From assembly GCF_044797955.1 (NCBI RefSeq), contig NZ_CP085211.1, positions 1,736,001-1,800,000 on the forward strand: DNA of 64,000 bases, given 5' to 3'. The DNA comes from Idiomarina seosinensis_A (GTDB lineage Bacteria > Pseudomonadota > Gammaproteobacteria > Enterobacterales > Alteromonadaceae). Below, in pieces: positions 8,264-16,858 of the stretch. The stretch's first letter is position 1. Each line of letters starts with the position of its first letter. The notes under the pieces were generated by a model that was not told the origin of the DNA, did not search any database, and worked only from the letters and a program-made list of their open reading frames with translations. The translations under genes and the position numbers were made by a program.

Positions 8264-8858
8264 AGACAATATCAACCAGCTAAGCTGGCAAAAAATGGAT
8301 AACTTGCTGCCTTGTACGGTTCAGCATTCGCTTACCGGCGAAGTGTTGATGACCGGTTACATGAATCCCGAGGCGTTGGCGACAACGCTGCAATCAGGCA
8401 AAGTGACTTTTTTCAGTCGCAGCAAGCAAAGGCTATGGACTAAGGGTGAGAGCTCCGGGAACATACTGGCGTTGCGGGGTATCTACCAGGACTGCGATCA
8501 AGACGCCCTGCTGGCACAAGTAATCCCCCATGGACCAACCTGTCATCTAGGCACCTGGAGCTGTTTTGCCGCTGCACCCGCTCCATTTTTACAACAACTC
8601 GATCAGCTGATTGGTAGTCGCAAAACGGCGGATCCCGAACACAGCTACACGGCCAGACTACTGGCTGCAGGGGTAAAGCGTGCAGCGCAAAAAGTTGGCG
8701 AAGAAGGAGTTGAAGTTGCGCTGGCTGCGGCAGTAAATGACCAGCAGGAGCTACTTAATGAAAGCGCTGACCTTTTATATCATTTACTGGTCGTACTGCA
8801 TGCCTCAGATACCGATTTAGAATCAGTGCTGAAGGTTTTACAACAGCGCAACAGTTAA
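8250..8858 (+). CDS. hisI: Bifunctional phosphoribosyl-AMP cyclohydrolase / phosphoribosyl-ATP pyrophosphatase
   Basis: A HisIE fusion catalysing steps 2 and 3. The N-terminal cyclohydrolase (about 1-110) has GYMNPEAL, FFSRSKQRLWTKGESSGN and the metal-binding DCDQDALL and HLGTWSC segments. The C-terminal pyrophosphatase (about 115-202) has KVGEEGVEVALAA and SADLLYHLLV. The frame opens at a TTG at 8232, but the ATG at 8250 has AGGA eight bases upstream and gives 202 residues, the usual size. It overlaps hisF by 14 bases. Last gene of the operon; the convergent exporter gene ends one base beyond. Confidence 0.96.
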   Translation: MQLTEDNINQLSWQKMDNLLPCTVQHSLTGEVLMTGYMNPEALATTLQSGKVTFFSRSKQRLWTKGESSGNILALRGIYQDCDQDALLAQVIPHGPTCHLGTWSCFAAAPAPFLQQLDQLIGSRKTADPEHSYTARLLAAGVKRAAQKVGEEGVEVALAAAVNDQQELLNESADLLYHLLVVLHASDTDLESVLKVLQQRNS

Positions 8859-8859
8859 A

Positions 8860-10239
8860 TTAATCTGCACTGTTAAGCTGCTGCCGAAACTGCTCGCGTT
8901 GATAGCGCCGCGCCACCCGGTAAAGACGCGCGTTGAGTAAGACGGCAGCCACAGACAAGCCGCTGATAATACCAATCCAAAAACCGGCGGCTCCCATTGC
9001 CGGAACAACCCAATCGGTCAAACCCAGCACCATGCCAACACTTAATCCGAATGGCCAGTAGGAAATAAATGCCATGACCATCGGATACTTAGTATCCTTA
9101 TAGCCCCGCAGGGTACCCATCGCAATGGCTTGAAAAGTATCCGATAAGGTGAATATAGCGGCCAGCCCCATTAACGTACCCGCTAGTTTTATAATTTCTG
9201 CATTTGGCGTATAGAGACTGGCTAACCATTGTCCCGCCAGCCACATAATCAAACCATTAATGGCCGCAAACAAACCACCAATCCACATTGCCAGTTTGAA
9301 ACTTAATAAGGCATTTTTGGGCTCGCCTGCCCCCAGCGCAAAGCCGACCCTTAATGTCACTGCCATGGAAATACTGAGCGGTACCATATAGACAAGTGAG
9401 CTAATGTTAAGAGCAATCTGGTGGGCAGACACAATCACGGCCCCAAGCGGCGAAATTAGCAGCGCAATAATGGCAAACAAACTGACTTCAAAAAATAACG
9501 ACATGGAAATAGGAAAACCAATACGTACCACATAAGCTACATCATCAAAATTTGGTGCATACCAGCGTCTCAACAACCGTAATTTTTGATAACGCCGGGC
9601 AGTAAAAACGTAAATTGCCATTGAAATAGCCATGGCCCACAACACAAGCGCTGATGCCAGCCCACAACCGGCACCACCCAACTCCGGTGCGCCAAAATGA
9701 CCGTAAATAAAAATATAATTAGCCGGTATATTAACCGCTAAACCAATTAAGCCAATCACCAAAGACGGCATGGTGTTAGCAAGGCCTTCGCAAAAATTCC
9801 GTAGTACCACATAAATAACAAAAGCGGGAATACCAAAGGCAATATAATAAAGGTACTCCAGAGTCGTTGCCCTGAATTCAGGCTCCACCCCCATTGCATC
9901 CAGTATGTGGGACGAGCCGCTCATCGCCAGCATCGCAATGACCCCAAAAATGGCACAGGCATAAAAACCCTGTTGCAACATGTTCGCTATTCGCCGATGC
10001 CGGCGAGCGCCATCAAAATGCGAAATAATAGGTGCCAGAGCCAGTGCCAGCCCGAAGATAAGCAAGGTAATGGGGACAAAAATACTGCCGCCGACAGATA
10101 CCGCGGCAAGATCAACTGCGCCCTTGCGGCCGGCCATAACCGTATCTACCACACTCATCAGCATCTGCGTCAGTTGTGCTATTAATATCGGCCCCGTTAA
10201 ACGGGCTAACTTGACCAGTTCTTTAGTCACCACCGCCAT
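8860..10239 (-). CDS. MATE-family multidrug/Na+ antiporter (NorM/MdtK type)
   Basis: A 459-residue integral inner-membrane protein with about twelve hydrophobic segments in two similar halves. The N-terminal half opens with LTGPILIAQLTQMLMSVVDTVMAGRKG, typical of bacterial NorM-like MATE exporters; the second half carries the matching IGFPISMSLFFEVSLFAI segment. The family extrudes cationic drugs, dyes and metabolites in exchange for Na+ or H+. The substrate cannot be inferred. The gene lies four bases downstream of an alpha/beta hydrolase gene on the same strand, so the two are probably co-transcribed. It ends one base from the convergent hisI, with no strong terminator between. Confidence 0.9.
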   Translation of the reverse strand: MAVVTKELVKLARLTGPILIAQLTQMLMSVVDTVMAGRKGAVDLAAVSVGGSIFVPITLLIFGLALALAPIISHFDGARRHRRIANMLQQGFYACAIFGVIAMLAMSGSSHILDAMGVEPEFRATTLEYLYYIAFGIPAFVIYVVLRNFCEGLANTMPSLVIGLIGLAVNIPANYIFIYGHFGAPELGGAGCGLASALVLWAMAISMAIYVFTARRYQKLRLLRRWYAPNFDDVAYVVRIGFPISMSLFFEVSLFAIIALLISPLGAVIVSAHQIALNISSLVYMVPLSISMAVTLRVGFALGAGEPKNALLSFKLAMWIGGLFAAINGLIMWLAGQWLASLYTPNAEIIKLAGTLMGLAAIFTLSDTFQAIAMGTLRGYKDTKYPMVMAFISYWPFGLSVGMVLGLTDWVVPAMGAAGFWIGIISGLSVAAVLLNARLYRVARRYQREQFRQQLNSAD

Positions 10240-10243
10240 CAGA

Positions 10244-11041
10244 TCAGCTGTTCCGTTGGATGAAGTTTACTAATACCGGGTTAACTTCAGCCGGGTGTGT
10301 TAGAGGCCCCATATGTCCAGCTGCTACTTCAACTTTTTCTACGTCGGGCAAAGCATCGGATAAAGCTTTCACCACAGCTTTAGCACTGCGGCGGGTATAT
10401 TCCCCGGTCATCAGTAAGACTGGTTTCTCTACCCGGGCATAATCACTTAACTCCAGAGGTTCTCCCAGTAAAGCGTCAAAATCCAGTGCCACTTTGTCGG
10501 CTTGCTTTGTCATCAATGCCTGAATTTTTTCCGGCAGCGCATCGAAGTAGCCCGGTTGATTCCAGTAATCAACAAACGTGCGTGTGCATGCACGCGCATC
10601 GGCCCCGTGCATTGCGTCGTTAATTTCGCGAATTTCAATCATACCCGGGGAGTCTTCAGGTAATACATGAAAAGATACCGGCTCGTATAGAGCCAGTTTT
10701 TTCACTGCGATCGATTCGTCCGCGGCCATTTTTAGAGCCAGAGCTCCACCGTAAGAGTGACCAACTATTATCGCCGGTTGACTAAAACCCAGCTGCTGTA
10801 ATGCTGTTTTGACCCGCTCAGCTTCGTCCGCTAGCCGAAAATGTGGTTGTTTATCAACTTTCGGAGCCTGCCCATAACCTAACAAGTCTACGGCTATAAG
10901 ATGAAAGTTTCCGCTCAAATCCTTAATTAAGCTGCGCCACTGCGAACTGGCACTTTGCGAGCTATGCAGCAAAATAACCACCTCAGCTTTATCCTGAGCG
11001 GCTGGCCAATGGTAAATACCCTCACTGATTTGTTGCATCAT
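10244..11041 (-). CDS. Alpha/beta-fold hydrolase
   Basis: A 265-residue single-domain cytoplasmic protein. The nucleophile elbow GHSYGG (about residues 93-98) carries the catalytic Ser. The oxyanion region near the N-terminus is VVILLHSSQSASSQWRSL, where HGG/HG is replaced by LHSS. The likely catalytic His is in VAAGHMGPLTHP near the end, and an Asp/Glu lies after strand 6 (LLMTGEYTRR). Substrate unknown. It precedes a MATE exporter by four bases, but that does not define a function. Two adjacent Met codons give alternative starts at 11041 and 11038. Confidence 0.85.
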   Translation of the reverse strand: MMQQISEGIYHWPAAQDKAEVVILLHSSQSASSQWRSLIKDLSGNFHLIAVDLLGYGQAPKVDKQPHFRLADEAERVKTALQQLGFSQPAIIVGHSYGGALALKMAADESIAVKKLALYEPVSFHVLPEDSPGMIEIREINDAMHGADARACTRTFVDYWNQPGYFDALPEKIQALMTKQADKVALDFDALLGEPLELSDYARVEKPVLLMTGEYTRRSAKAVVKALSDALPDVEKVEVAAGHMGPLTHPAEVNPVLVNFIQRNS

Positions 11042-11053
11042 CCACCTGAATTA

Positions 11054-11083
11054 ATAAAAAAGGGCCCACACTAAGTGAGCCCT
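11054..11083 (-). terminator. Intrinsic terminator downstream of adk
   Basis: On the minus strand a GC-rich hairpin (AGGGC...GCCCT with an inner CAC/GTG pairing, 11061-11083) is followed by a T6 run. It lies 27 bases after the adk stop and before the hydrolase gene. Confidence 0.8.
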
Positions 11084-11110
11084 GATCGAGAACGTCAGCT
11101 TGCAGTGCGC

Positions 11111-11758
11111 TTATTTTTGCAATAACTTACCGAGCTCTTTGCTCACTTGCTCTACGGGTTGAGTGCCATCAATTTCATGGTACTCGGTTTCGCCTTCTGC
11201 AGATAATTTTTTATAATATTCAACTAAAGGTTCGGTTTGCTCATGATAAACCGACAGGCGCTTGCGCACAGTTTGTTCCTGATCATCCGGGCGGATTACC
11301 AGGTCTTCGCCCGTTTCGTCGTCTTTACCCTCAACCTTTGGCGGATTATGCTCAACATGGTAAACACGACCAGAACCGGGGTGAACACGGCGGCCGCTCA
11401 TGCGCTCTACAATAACCTCGTCCGGAACCGAAAACTCGAGCACGTAATCCACTTCTATGCCCTGCTCACGCATTGCATCAGCTTGTGGGATAGTCCGCGG
11501 AAATCCGTCTAACAAAAAGCCATTCTGGCAATCAGGCTCGGCAATCCGCTCTTTTACTAACTCAATAATAATCTCATCAGACACCAGCTGACCGGCATCC
11601 ATCACCTGCTTTGCTTTTTTACCTAACTCAGAGCCTGACTTGATTGCGGAACGCAACATATCGCCAGTAGAAATCTGTGGAATACCGAAGGTCGTCATCA
11701 AAAACTGAGCTTGGGTTCCTTTTCCTGCTCCAGGGGCACCTAATAGAATGATGCGCAT
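11111..11758 (-). CDS. adk: Adenylate kinase
   Basis: Interconverts ATP + AMP and 2 ADP in the cytoplasm. The P-loop GAPGAGKGTQ (residues 7-16) follows the start MRIILL. The NMP-binding segment STGDMLRSAI and the LID domain (about 122-159, RRVHPGSGRVYHV) are complete; the LID has no zinc cysteines, as in Gram-negative enzymes. The frame opens at 11770, but the second ATG at 11758 has TGAGG at correct spacing and gives 215 residues, matching E. coli (214). It follows htpG as in E. coli, separated by a hairpin. Confidence 0.97.
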   Translation of the reverse strand: MRIILLGAPGAGKGTQAQFLMTTFGIPQISTGDMLRSAIKSGSELGKKAKQVMDAGQLVSDEIIIELVKERIAEPDCQNGFLLDGFPRTIPQADAMREQGIEVDYVLEFSVPDEVIVERMSGRRVHPGSGRVYHVEHNPPKVEGKDDETGEDLVIRPDDQEQTVRKRLSVYHEQTEPLVEYYKKLSAEGETEYHEIDGTQPVEQVSKELGKLLQK

Positions 11759-11831
11759 ACACAGCCTCATTTTTTATTGAAAAGTTTGCTCAGAACTGTA
11801 CCCCGATGCGGGCGTTATTACAAGCGGGAAC

Positions 11832-11862
11832 AAACGCCGTAGCCTGATAAACTACGGCGTTT
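11832..11862. terminator. Hairpin between htpG and adk, probable bidirectional terminator
   Basis: A perfect 11-base palindromic stem (11832-11842 with 11852-11862) with a nine-base loop. On the plus strand a T-run follows immediately. On the minus strand, the direction of htpG, the tail is only GTTTGTTC. It would end htpG transcription at moderate strength. Confidence 0.65.
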
Positions 11863-11872
11863 TTTTGCGGTA

Positions 11873-13786
11873 TTAGACGTTTAGCATCAACTTGTTCAGT
11901 TTGCTGACAAACGAGGCAGGATCTTTCAGGCTACCCCGCTCCGCTAACGTTGCCTGATCAAGCAATACTTCGGCCCATTGGCTGAACTCTCTGTCGTCTT
12001 TGGCTGTCATTTTTTCAACTAATGGATGGCCGGGATTAACTTCCAAAATGTATTTGGTTTCCGGAACCGGCTGCCCTGCCGCCTCCATTAATTTTGCCAT
12101 CTGTGTACTCATGTCATTCTCATCAGTGATAATGCATGCCGGAGAATCCGTTAAGCGATGAGTAACACGGACTTTTTTAACCCGCTCACCGAGGGCTTCT
12201 TCAAACCGCTTAATCTGATCTTTAAACGACTCTTCTGCCTGCTCCTGCTCTTGTTTATCTTGCTCATCATCAAGTTCACCAAGATCCAGATCACCACGGG
12301 TAACTGATTGCAGCGACTTTTCTTTGAACTCGGTCAGGTGGCTCATAAGCCATTCATCAATGCGCTCGGATAACAGCAGTACTTCGACACCTTTTTTATT
12401 GAAAATTTCCAGTGCCGGGTTATTTTTTGCTGCTTCATAACTATCAGCAACAATGTAATAAATTTTGTCCTGACCTTCCTTCATCCGCTCGATATACTGA
12501 TCGAGGCTGACGTTTTGTACAGCCGAATCGTTCTCGCTTGAGGCAAAACGCAATAGCTCCGCAATACGTTCGCGATTGGGCTGATCTTCAGCCGGACCTT
12601 CTTTGATAACGTTACCAAAAGTATCCCAGAACTGCTGATAAGACTCAGCATCATCTTTAGCCAGCTTTTTCAGCATCTGTAATACTTTTTTAGTGCTGCC
12701 ATTGCGCATCGAACGAGTGATTTTGTTGTCCTGTAAAATCTCACGCGAAACGTTTAACGGCAAATCATTAGTATCAATAAGCCCTTTCACAAAGCGCAGA
12801 TAAGTCGGCATTAACTGCTCAGCATCGTCCATAATAAATACGCGCTTCACATACAGTTTTACACCGTGCTGCTGCTCACGGTTCCACAAATCCCAGGGCG
12901 CACGTTTCGGGATATAGAGCAGACTCGTATACTCCGTTGTACCCTCGACCTTGTTGTGGCTCCACAGCAGCGGATCATCAAAATCATGAGCAACCGTTTT
13001 ATAAAACTCTTTGTATTCGTCGTCAGAAATGTCTGACTTTTCCCGCGTCCAAAGAGCCTGGCCTGAGTTTATAGTCTCCCAGCGGCCGGGCTCTGCTGGT
13101 GTCTTTTCACCTTCTTCATTTTCTTGTTCAGGAACCGGCTCCTTCCACATTTGTACTGGAATACTCAAGTGCTCAGAGTATTTATTGACAATGCCGCGCA
13201 GACGAAAATCGTCCAAAAACTCATCTTCGTCTTCTTTTAAATGCAGAATGATGTCGGTGCCACGGCGGGCTTTTTCAGTTTCGGTAATTTCGAACTCGCC
13301 CTCACCTTTAGAGCGCCATTCAACGCCAATGCTGCCTTTATCAAAGGCCGACCGGGTACGCACTACCACTTCGTCAGCAACGATAAAGGCAGAATAAAAA
13401 CCGACACCAAATTGACCAATAAGTTGACTGTCTTTCGCCTGATCACCAGATAACTGCCCAAAAAAGTCAGCCGTACCGGACTTAGCGATTGTTCCCAAAT
13501 GATTCATCACTTCGTCGCGGGTCATGCCGACACCATTGTCACTGATAGTGACTGTGCGGGCTTCTTTATCAAACGAAATGCGTACGTGTAGTTCGCTGTC
13601 ATCACCGTAGAGTGAATTGTCACTCAAGGCTTTAAAACGTAACTTATCAGCTGCGTCGGAGGCATTAGACACAAGCTCACGTAAGAAAATTTCTTTGTTG
13701 GAATAGAGGGAATGGACCATCAGGTGCAAAAGTTGTTTTACTTCTGTCTGAAACCCATGTTTTTCTGTTTGACCGGCTTCCGCCAT
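11873..13786 (-). CDS. htpG: Chaperone HtpG (Hsp90)
   Basis: A 637-residue cytosolic ATP-dependent chaperone of the Hsp90 family. The N-terminal Bergerat ATPase fold has NASDAADKLR (Glu/Asn box), DNGVGM and GQFGVGFYSAF. The middle domain has the catalytic-arginine loop region around LNVSREILQ, and the C-terminal dimerisation domain ends FVSKLNKLMLNV. The start ATG is preceded by AGGAG. A clear sigma32-type promoter lies directly upstream, so heat-shock control is likely. Order recR-htpG-adk is as in E. coli. Confidence 0.98.
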   Translation of the reverse strand: MAEAGQTEKHGFQTEVKQLLHLMVHSLYSNKEIFLRELVSNASDAADKLRFKALSDNSLYGDDSELHVRISFDKEARTVTISDNGVGMTRDEVMNHLGTIAKSGTADFFGQLSGDQAKDSQLIGQFGVGFYSAFIVADEVVVRTRSAFDKGSIGVEWRSKGEGEFEITETEKARRGTDIILHLKEDEDEFLDDFRLRGIVNKYSEHLSIPVQMWKEPVPEQENEEGEKTPAEPGRWETINSGQALWTREKSDISDDEYKEFYKTVAHDFDDPLLWSHNKVEGTTEYTSLLYIPKRAPWDLWNREQQHGVKLYVKRVFIMDDAEQLMPTYLRFVKGLIDTNDLPLNVSREILQDNKITRSMRNGSTKKVLQMLKKLAKDDAESYQQFWDTFGNVIKEGPAEDQPNRERIAELLRFASSENDSAVQNVSLDQYIERMKEGQDKIYYIVADSYEAAKNNPALEIFNKKGVEVLLLSERIDEWLMSHLTEFKEKSLQSVTRGDLDLGELDDEQDKQEQEQAEESFKDQIKRFEEALGERVKKVRVTHRLTDSPACIITDENDMSTQMAKLMEAAGQPVPETKYILEVNPGHPLVEKMTAKDDREFSQWAEVLLDQATLAERGSLKDPASFVSKLNKLMLNV

Positions 13787-13827
13787 AGTGTGTTTCTCCT
13801 ATCGTGTCACCTTGCTAGTGCAGTTAA

Positions 13828-13855
13828 AAGTGGGGACGATAGGAAAAATTTCAAG
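13828..13855 (-). promoter_or_regulatory. Sigma32 (RpoH) promoter of htpG
   Basis: On the minus strand CTTGAAA (13855-13849), a 13-base spacer and CCCCACTT (13835-13828) match the RpoH consensus CTTGAAA-N13/14-CCCCATNT very closely. It sits about 40 bases upstream of the htpG start codon and just after the recR stop. Confidence 0.85.
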
Positions 13856-13869
13856 GCGCCGCGTCTGGA

Positions 13870-14484
13870 TTAACGCGAGAATTGTTTCCGGCCGCTAAAG
13901 GCATGACCTAATGTGGTTTGATCAACATAGCCCAGCTCGCCGCCGACGGGCACACCATGAGCGATACGCGTGGTGTTAATACTGAGCTGCTCCGCGATAT
14001 CAGCAATATAGTGAGCGGTGGCATCACCCTCTACCGTTGGGTTGGTAGCGAGTATCACTTCGCTCACAGAGTCTTGCCGCAACTGCCTCTCCAGTTCGTC
14101 GAGGCCAATATCAGCAGGGCCTATCCCATCCAGCGGCGAAAGATGCCCCATCAGCACATAATAGCGCCCCTGAAATTGTGACGTCTGCTCTACAGCTAAC
14201 ACATCTGCCGGGGTTTCGACTACGCAGATGACACCGCTCTCGCGACGCCTGCTGTTGGCGCAGATTCGGCACACAGACTCTTCAGTCAGGGTTCGGCAAT
14301 TTTCGCAATGACCAACCCGCTCAACAGCTTCGCGAAGACTATTAGCTAGCGCTGTTGCGCCTTCACGATCACGCTCGAGTAAGTAAAAGCCCATTCGCTG
14401 AGCTGTCTTTTGGCCGACGCCCGGTAACCGCTTTAAGTCATCTACCAGGGCGTCAATGGCCGGACTGATGCCAGCTTTTGTCAT
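13870..14484 (-). CDS. recR: Recombination mediator RecR
   Basis: Acts with RecF/RecO to load RecA on gapped DNA. The 204-residue protein has an N-terminal helix-hairpin-helix (LPGVGQKTAQRM), a four-cysteine zinc finger (CENC...CRIC, about residues 57-72) and a Toprim domain (VVETPADVLAVEQT). Length is normal. The gene follows ybaB by 14 bases, the conserved dnaX-ybaB-recR arrangement. Confidence 0.97.
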   Translation of the reverse strand: MTKAGISPAIDALVDDLKRLPGVGQKTAQRMGFYLLERDREGATALANSLREAVERVGHCENCRTLTEESVCRICANSRRRESGVICVVETPADVLAVEQTSQFQGRYYVLMGHLSPLDGIGPADIGLDELERQLRQDSVSEVILATNPTVEGDATAHYIADIAEQLSINTTRIAHGVPVGGELGYVDQTTLGHAFSGRKQFSR

Positions 14485-14498
14485 TTTTTCTGACCGAC

Positions 14499-14825
14499 CT
14501 AAAATGGCATCTTAAAGCCAGGAGGCAAGCCCATGCCACCTGTTACATCCGCCATCTTTTCTTTACTGGTTTCTTCAACCCGCCGGACCGCGTCGTTGGT
14601 AGCCGCTGCAATTAGGTCCTCGAGCATTTCCTGGTCATCTTCCAGAAGGCTGGGATCAATCGCTACTCGCTTAACATTGTGGTTTCCCAGCATGGTAATT
14701 TTTACCAGCCCGGCACCGGCTTCGCCAGTCACTTCCATATTGGCGATTTCTTCCTGGACCTGTTGCATGCGCTCCTGCATCTGCTGCGCCTGCTTCATCA
14801 TATTGCCCATTCCACCTTTAAACAT
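14499..14825 (-). CDS. ybaB: Nucleoid-associated protein YbaB/EbfC
   Basis: A 108-residue DNA-binding protein that forms dimers with a tweezer shape and binds DNA with low specificity. The N-terminus is Met/Gln-rich (MGNMMKQAQQMQERMQQVQEE), forming the first helix. The core VTGEAGAGLVKITMLGNHNVKRV is the family hallmark. The C-terminus ends GGMGLPPGFKMPF as in other members. It lies between dnaX (15 bases upstream) and recR (14 bases downstream). Confidence 0.95.
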   Translation of the reverse strand: MFKGGMGNMMKQAQQMQERMQQVQEEIANMEVTGEAGAGLVKITMLGNHNVKRVAIDPSLLEDDQEMLEDLIAAATNDAVRRVEETSKEKMADVTGGMGLPPGFKMPF

Positions 14826-14840
14826 ATTCGCTTCCTCTTT

Positions 14841-16598
14841 TTAAACCGCTGATATAGAAGATTCTACAACTTGTGCAGCAAATCGCTGCTTTAACTCATT
14901 GATACCGGCGTCCGTATGGATCCATTGTACCGCAAGCTGATGCCGGTAAGCATCGATCGATTGCTGGATCATTAATGGGGTCGGGTAACCGGGTTCTTCA
15001 ACCACAACCTCAAAATTACCTTGCCGGCTTACCATATCCCGCATCGCTTCAGTAACCGCCTGAACGGTAGCTTCACTCACTAAACTTTGTTGTGCAGAGG
15101 CAACGCCAATCTGCCACTGGTCCGCGCTAATTTTACGCAAATTCGAATTGAGCAATAGTTGCCGGGATAAACCATTAAGTTCCATCGCGGCAATCATAGC
15201 AGCCCAGTCATCGACCTGCTCCGCTTTGCGAATCTGCTCATTAAACTCGGGTAACTGCGCAGCTAAATCATCTGCTAAAGACTGACCTACTTCAGGCTTT
15301 TTTTTTTGCTCGTTACTGTCAGTAGACACAAAATCAGTTGGCACAGAGGACTCGGTACGCTGCTGTGCGGATGCAAGCTGCTCGCGCATCTTAAGCAGGT
15401 CGTCAAGATCAGAAGCCGGACCCGGTTCCGAAGATACTTCTGCCACGGGTTCTGGCGGCGTCGGTATGTTAGTGGCTGGCGAATCTGGTTCGCCGCCTAA
15501 ATCTACCAAGCCATCATCAGACATTGGTTTAAACGCAAGTAATCGCAGCAGTGTCATTTCCACGCCGGCTCGCTCGTCAACGGCAAACGGCTGCTCTTTG
15601 CGGCCTTCAATGACCAGCCGGTAATACAGCTGTATCACCTCCGCCGGTAATTTCCGTAATAAACTTTTGCTGGTTTGCTGCTCTTCTTCTGTTGCCAGTG
15701 ACGGTATTTGTTGAATAAGTGCCAGTCGGTGCAGCAGTGCCTGTAGTTCCGTTAATAAAACGCTGATATCCGGCACCACCGCCGACATTTGTTCAAACAG
15801 ATTAAAGGCTTTATTTGCTTCGCCATCAGAAATAGCATCCAGCAAGCCAACCACATCCGCCCGCGGAACGTTGCCCAGCATCTGTTGCACACTTTCTAAC
15901 TGAACAGCGCCGGCTCCTTGAGCAATCGCCTGATCAGTCAGGCTAAGGCCATCGCGCATGCTGCCACTAGCAGCGCGGGCAATTAGTCTTAACGCCTCGT
16001 TGTCTGCATTAATACCTTCCTCTCCTAACACCCGACGCAGCTGCTCGCTAATTAAGTCTTGCGTCAGCGCCCTCAGGTTAAATTGCAGGCAACGGGACAC
16101 AACAGTAACCGGCAGCTTTTGCGGGTCTGTTGTGGCTAACAGGAACTTCACGTGTTCCGGCGGCTCTTCAAGGGTTTTTAATAGCGCATTAAAGCTATGG
16201 CGGGACAACATGTGGACTTCGTCAATGAGGTAGACTTTAAATCGACCCTGCGTCGGGCGGTATTGAACGTTATCCAAAAGCTCCCGGGTATCTTCTACTT
16301 TTGTCCGCGACGCCGCATCAATTTCTAATAGATCGACAAATCGGCCCTGTTCAATATCACGACAGGTCTGGCATTCTCCGCAAGGCTGCGAAGTAACGCC
16401 TGTCTCACAATTTAAGGCCTTTGCCAGTAACCGTGCAATGGACGTTTTACCAACACCACGGGTGCCGGTAAAAAGGTAGGCATGGTGCAGCCGATTATTT
16501 TCCAGCGCATGTTGCAGCGGCCTTAACACGTGTTGCTGACCAACAACCTGTGAAAATTGTGCCGGCCGCCATTTTCTTGCCAGAACTTGATAGCTCAT
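14841..16598 (-). CDS. dnaX: DNA polymerase III tau (and probably gamma) subunit
   Basis: Clamp-loader ATPase that loads the sliding clamp and couples polymerases. The full frame from ATG 16598 (AGGG nine bases upstream; the TTG at 16601 is less likely) gives tau of 585 residues. Walker A GTRGVGKT is near residue 45, four zinc cysteines (C...CGECQTC) lie at about 64-79, then DEVHML and the SRC sensor motif (VVSRCLQF). The linker (about 370-440) is acidic and Pro/Ser-rich. The C-terminal 145 residues would contact DnaB and alpha. At codons 432-434 an A10 tract allows a -1 shift to an immediate TGA, giving a gamma of 435 residues. E. coli gamma is 431. Confidence 0.96.
   Translation of the reverse strand: MSYQVLARKWRPAQFSQVVGQQHVLRPLQHALENNRLHHAYLFTGTRGVGKTSIARLLAKALNCETGVTSQPCGECQTCRDIEQGRFVDLLEIDAASRTKVEDTRELLDNVQYRPTQGRFKVYLIDEVHMLSRHSFNALLKTLEEPPEHVKFLLATTDPQKLPVTVVSRCLQFNLRALTQDLISEQLRRVLGEEGINADNEALRLIARAASGSMRDGLSLTDQAIAQGAGAVQLESVQQMLGNVPRADVVGLLDAISDGEANKAFNLFEQMSAVVPDISVLLTELQALLHRLALIQQIPSLATEEEQQTSKSLLRKLPAEVIQLYYRLVIEGRKEQPFAVDERAGVEMTLLRLLAFKPMSDDGLVDLGGEPDSPATNIPTPPEPVAEVSSEPGPASDLDDLLKMREQLASAQQRTESSVPTDFVSTDSNEQKKKPEVGQSLADDLAAQLPEFNEQIRKAEQVDDWAAMIAAMELNGLSRQLLLNSNLRKISADQWQIGVASAQQSLVSEATVQAVTEAMRDMVSRQGNFEVVVEEPGYPTPLMIQQSIDAYRHQLAVQWIHTDAGINELKQRFAAQVVESSISAV
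15292..15307 (-). promoter_or_regulatory. A10 slippery site in dnaX with immediate -1 TGA
   Basis: On the minus strand dnaX reads CAA AAA AAA AAG CCT (Q431-K-K-K-P), i.e. ten uninterrupted A bases (15307-15298). A -1 slip, or insertion of one extra A by RNA polymerase, gives AAA GCC TGA, with the stop at 15294-15292. This ends the protein after residue 435, just before the tau-specific region. The site and outcome match the known dnaX mechanism: ribosomal A-AAA-AAG in E. coli, transcriptional slippage on an A9 tract in Thermus. No strong downstream stem or upstream SD-like stimulator is obvious, which leans towards transcriptional slippage. Confidence 0.8.
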
Positions 16599-16661
16599 CA
16601 AAAATATCCCTGATTGGTCATAAGTCGATTAACCCGCAGTATATCTGGCAAAGCAGCAAGC

Positions 16662-16784
16662 TTAAGAGGTAAAAATTTGAACTAAACGCGCGACAAGGGG
16701 AAGACAACCAATCACGACGAACATGACTAAGCCAACCAATAAAAACGGGAAACCTGAAGGGTCTTTTTCAGTATCAGAAGCCAT
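16662..16784 (-). CDS. 40-residue single-span membrane protein
   Basis: A short frame, ATG 16784 to TAA 16662, with GGAG nine bases before the start. The peptide has a short polar N-terminus (MASDTEKDPSG), then one strongly hydrophobic stretch of about 22 residues (FPFLLVGLVMFVVIGCLPLV) and a short basic C-terminus (ARLVQIFTS). This fits a small inner-membrane protein with the N-terminus inside or out undetermined. It lies between dnaX (64 bases on) and the TonB2 cluster terminator on the same strand, so it begins its own transcript or reads into dnaX. I do not recognise a named family. Confidence 0.6.
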   Translation of the reverse strand: MASDTEKDPSGFPFLLVGLVMFVVIGCLPLVARLVQIFTS

Positions 16785-16858
16785 AACTATTTTCTCCATC
16801 TATAGTAGGTTTTGATCATACTCCAACGTCATAAGATTAACAAATACCTTAAGAAAAT

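Noticed and set aside
9907..10273. Plus-strand frames of 92 and 97 codons over the MATE gene
   Set aside because: They are antisense shadows of a clear membrane protein gene.
15298..15307. A10 tract as a sequencing or assembly error
   Set aside because: The frame is correct on both sides of the tract over the whole 585-codon dnaX gene, so the reported length of ten keeps the gene intact.
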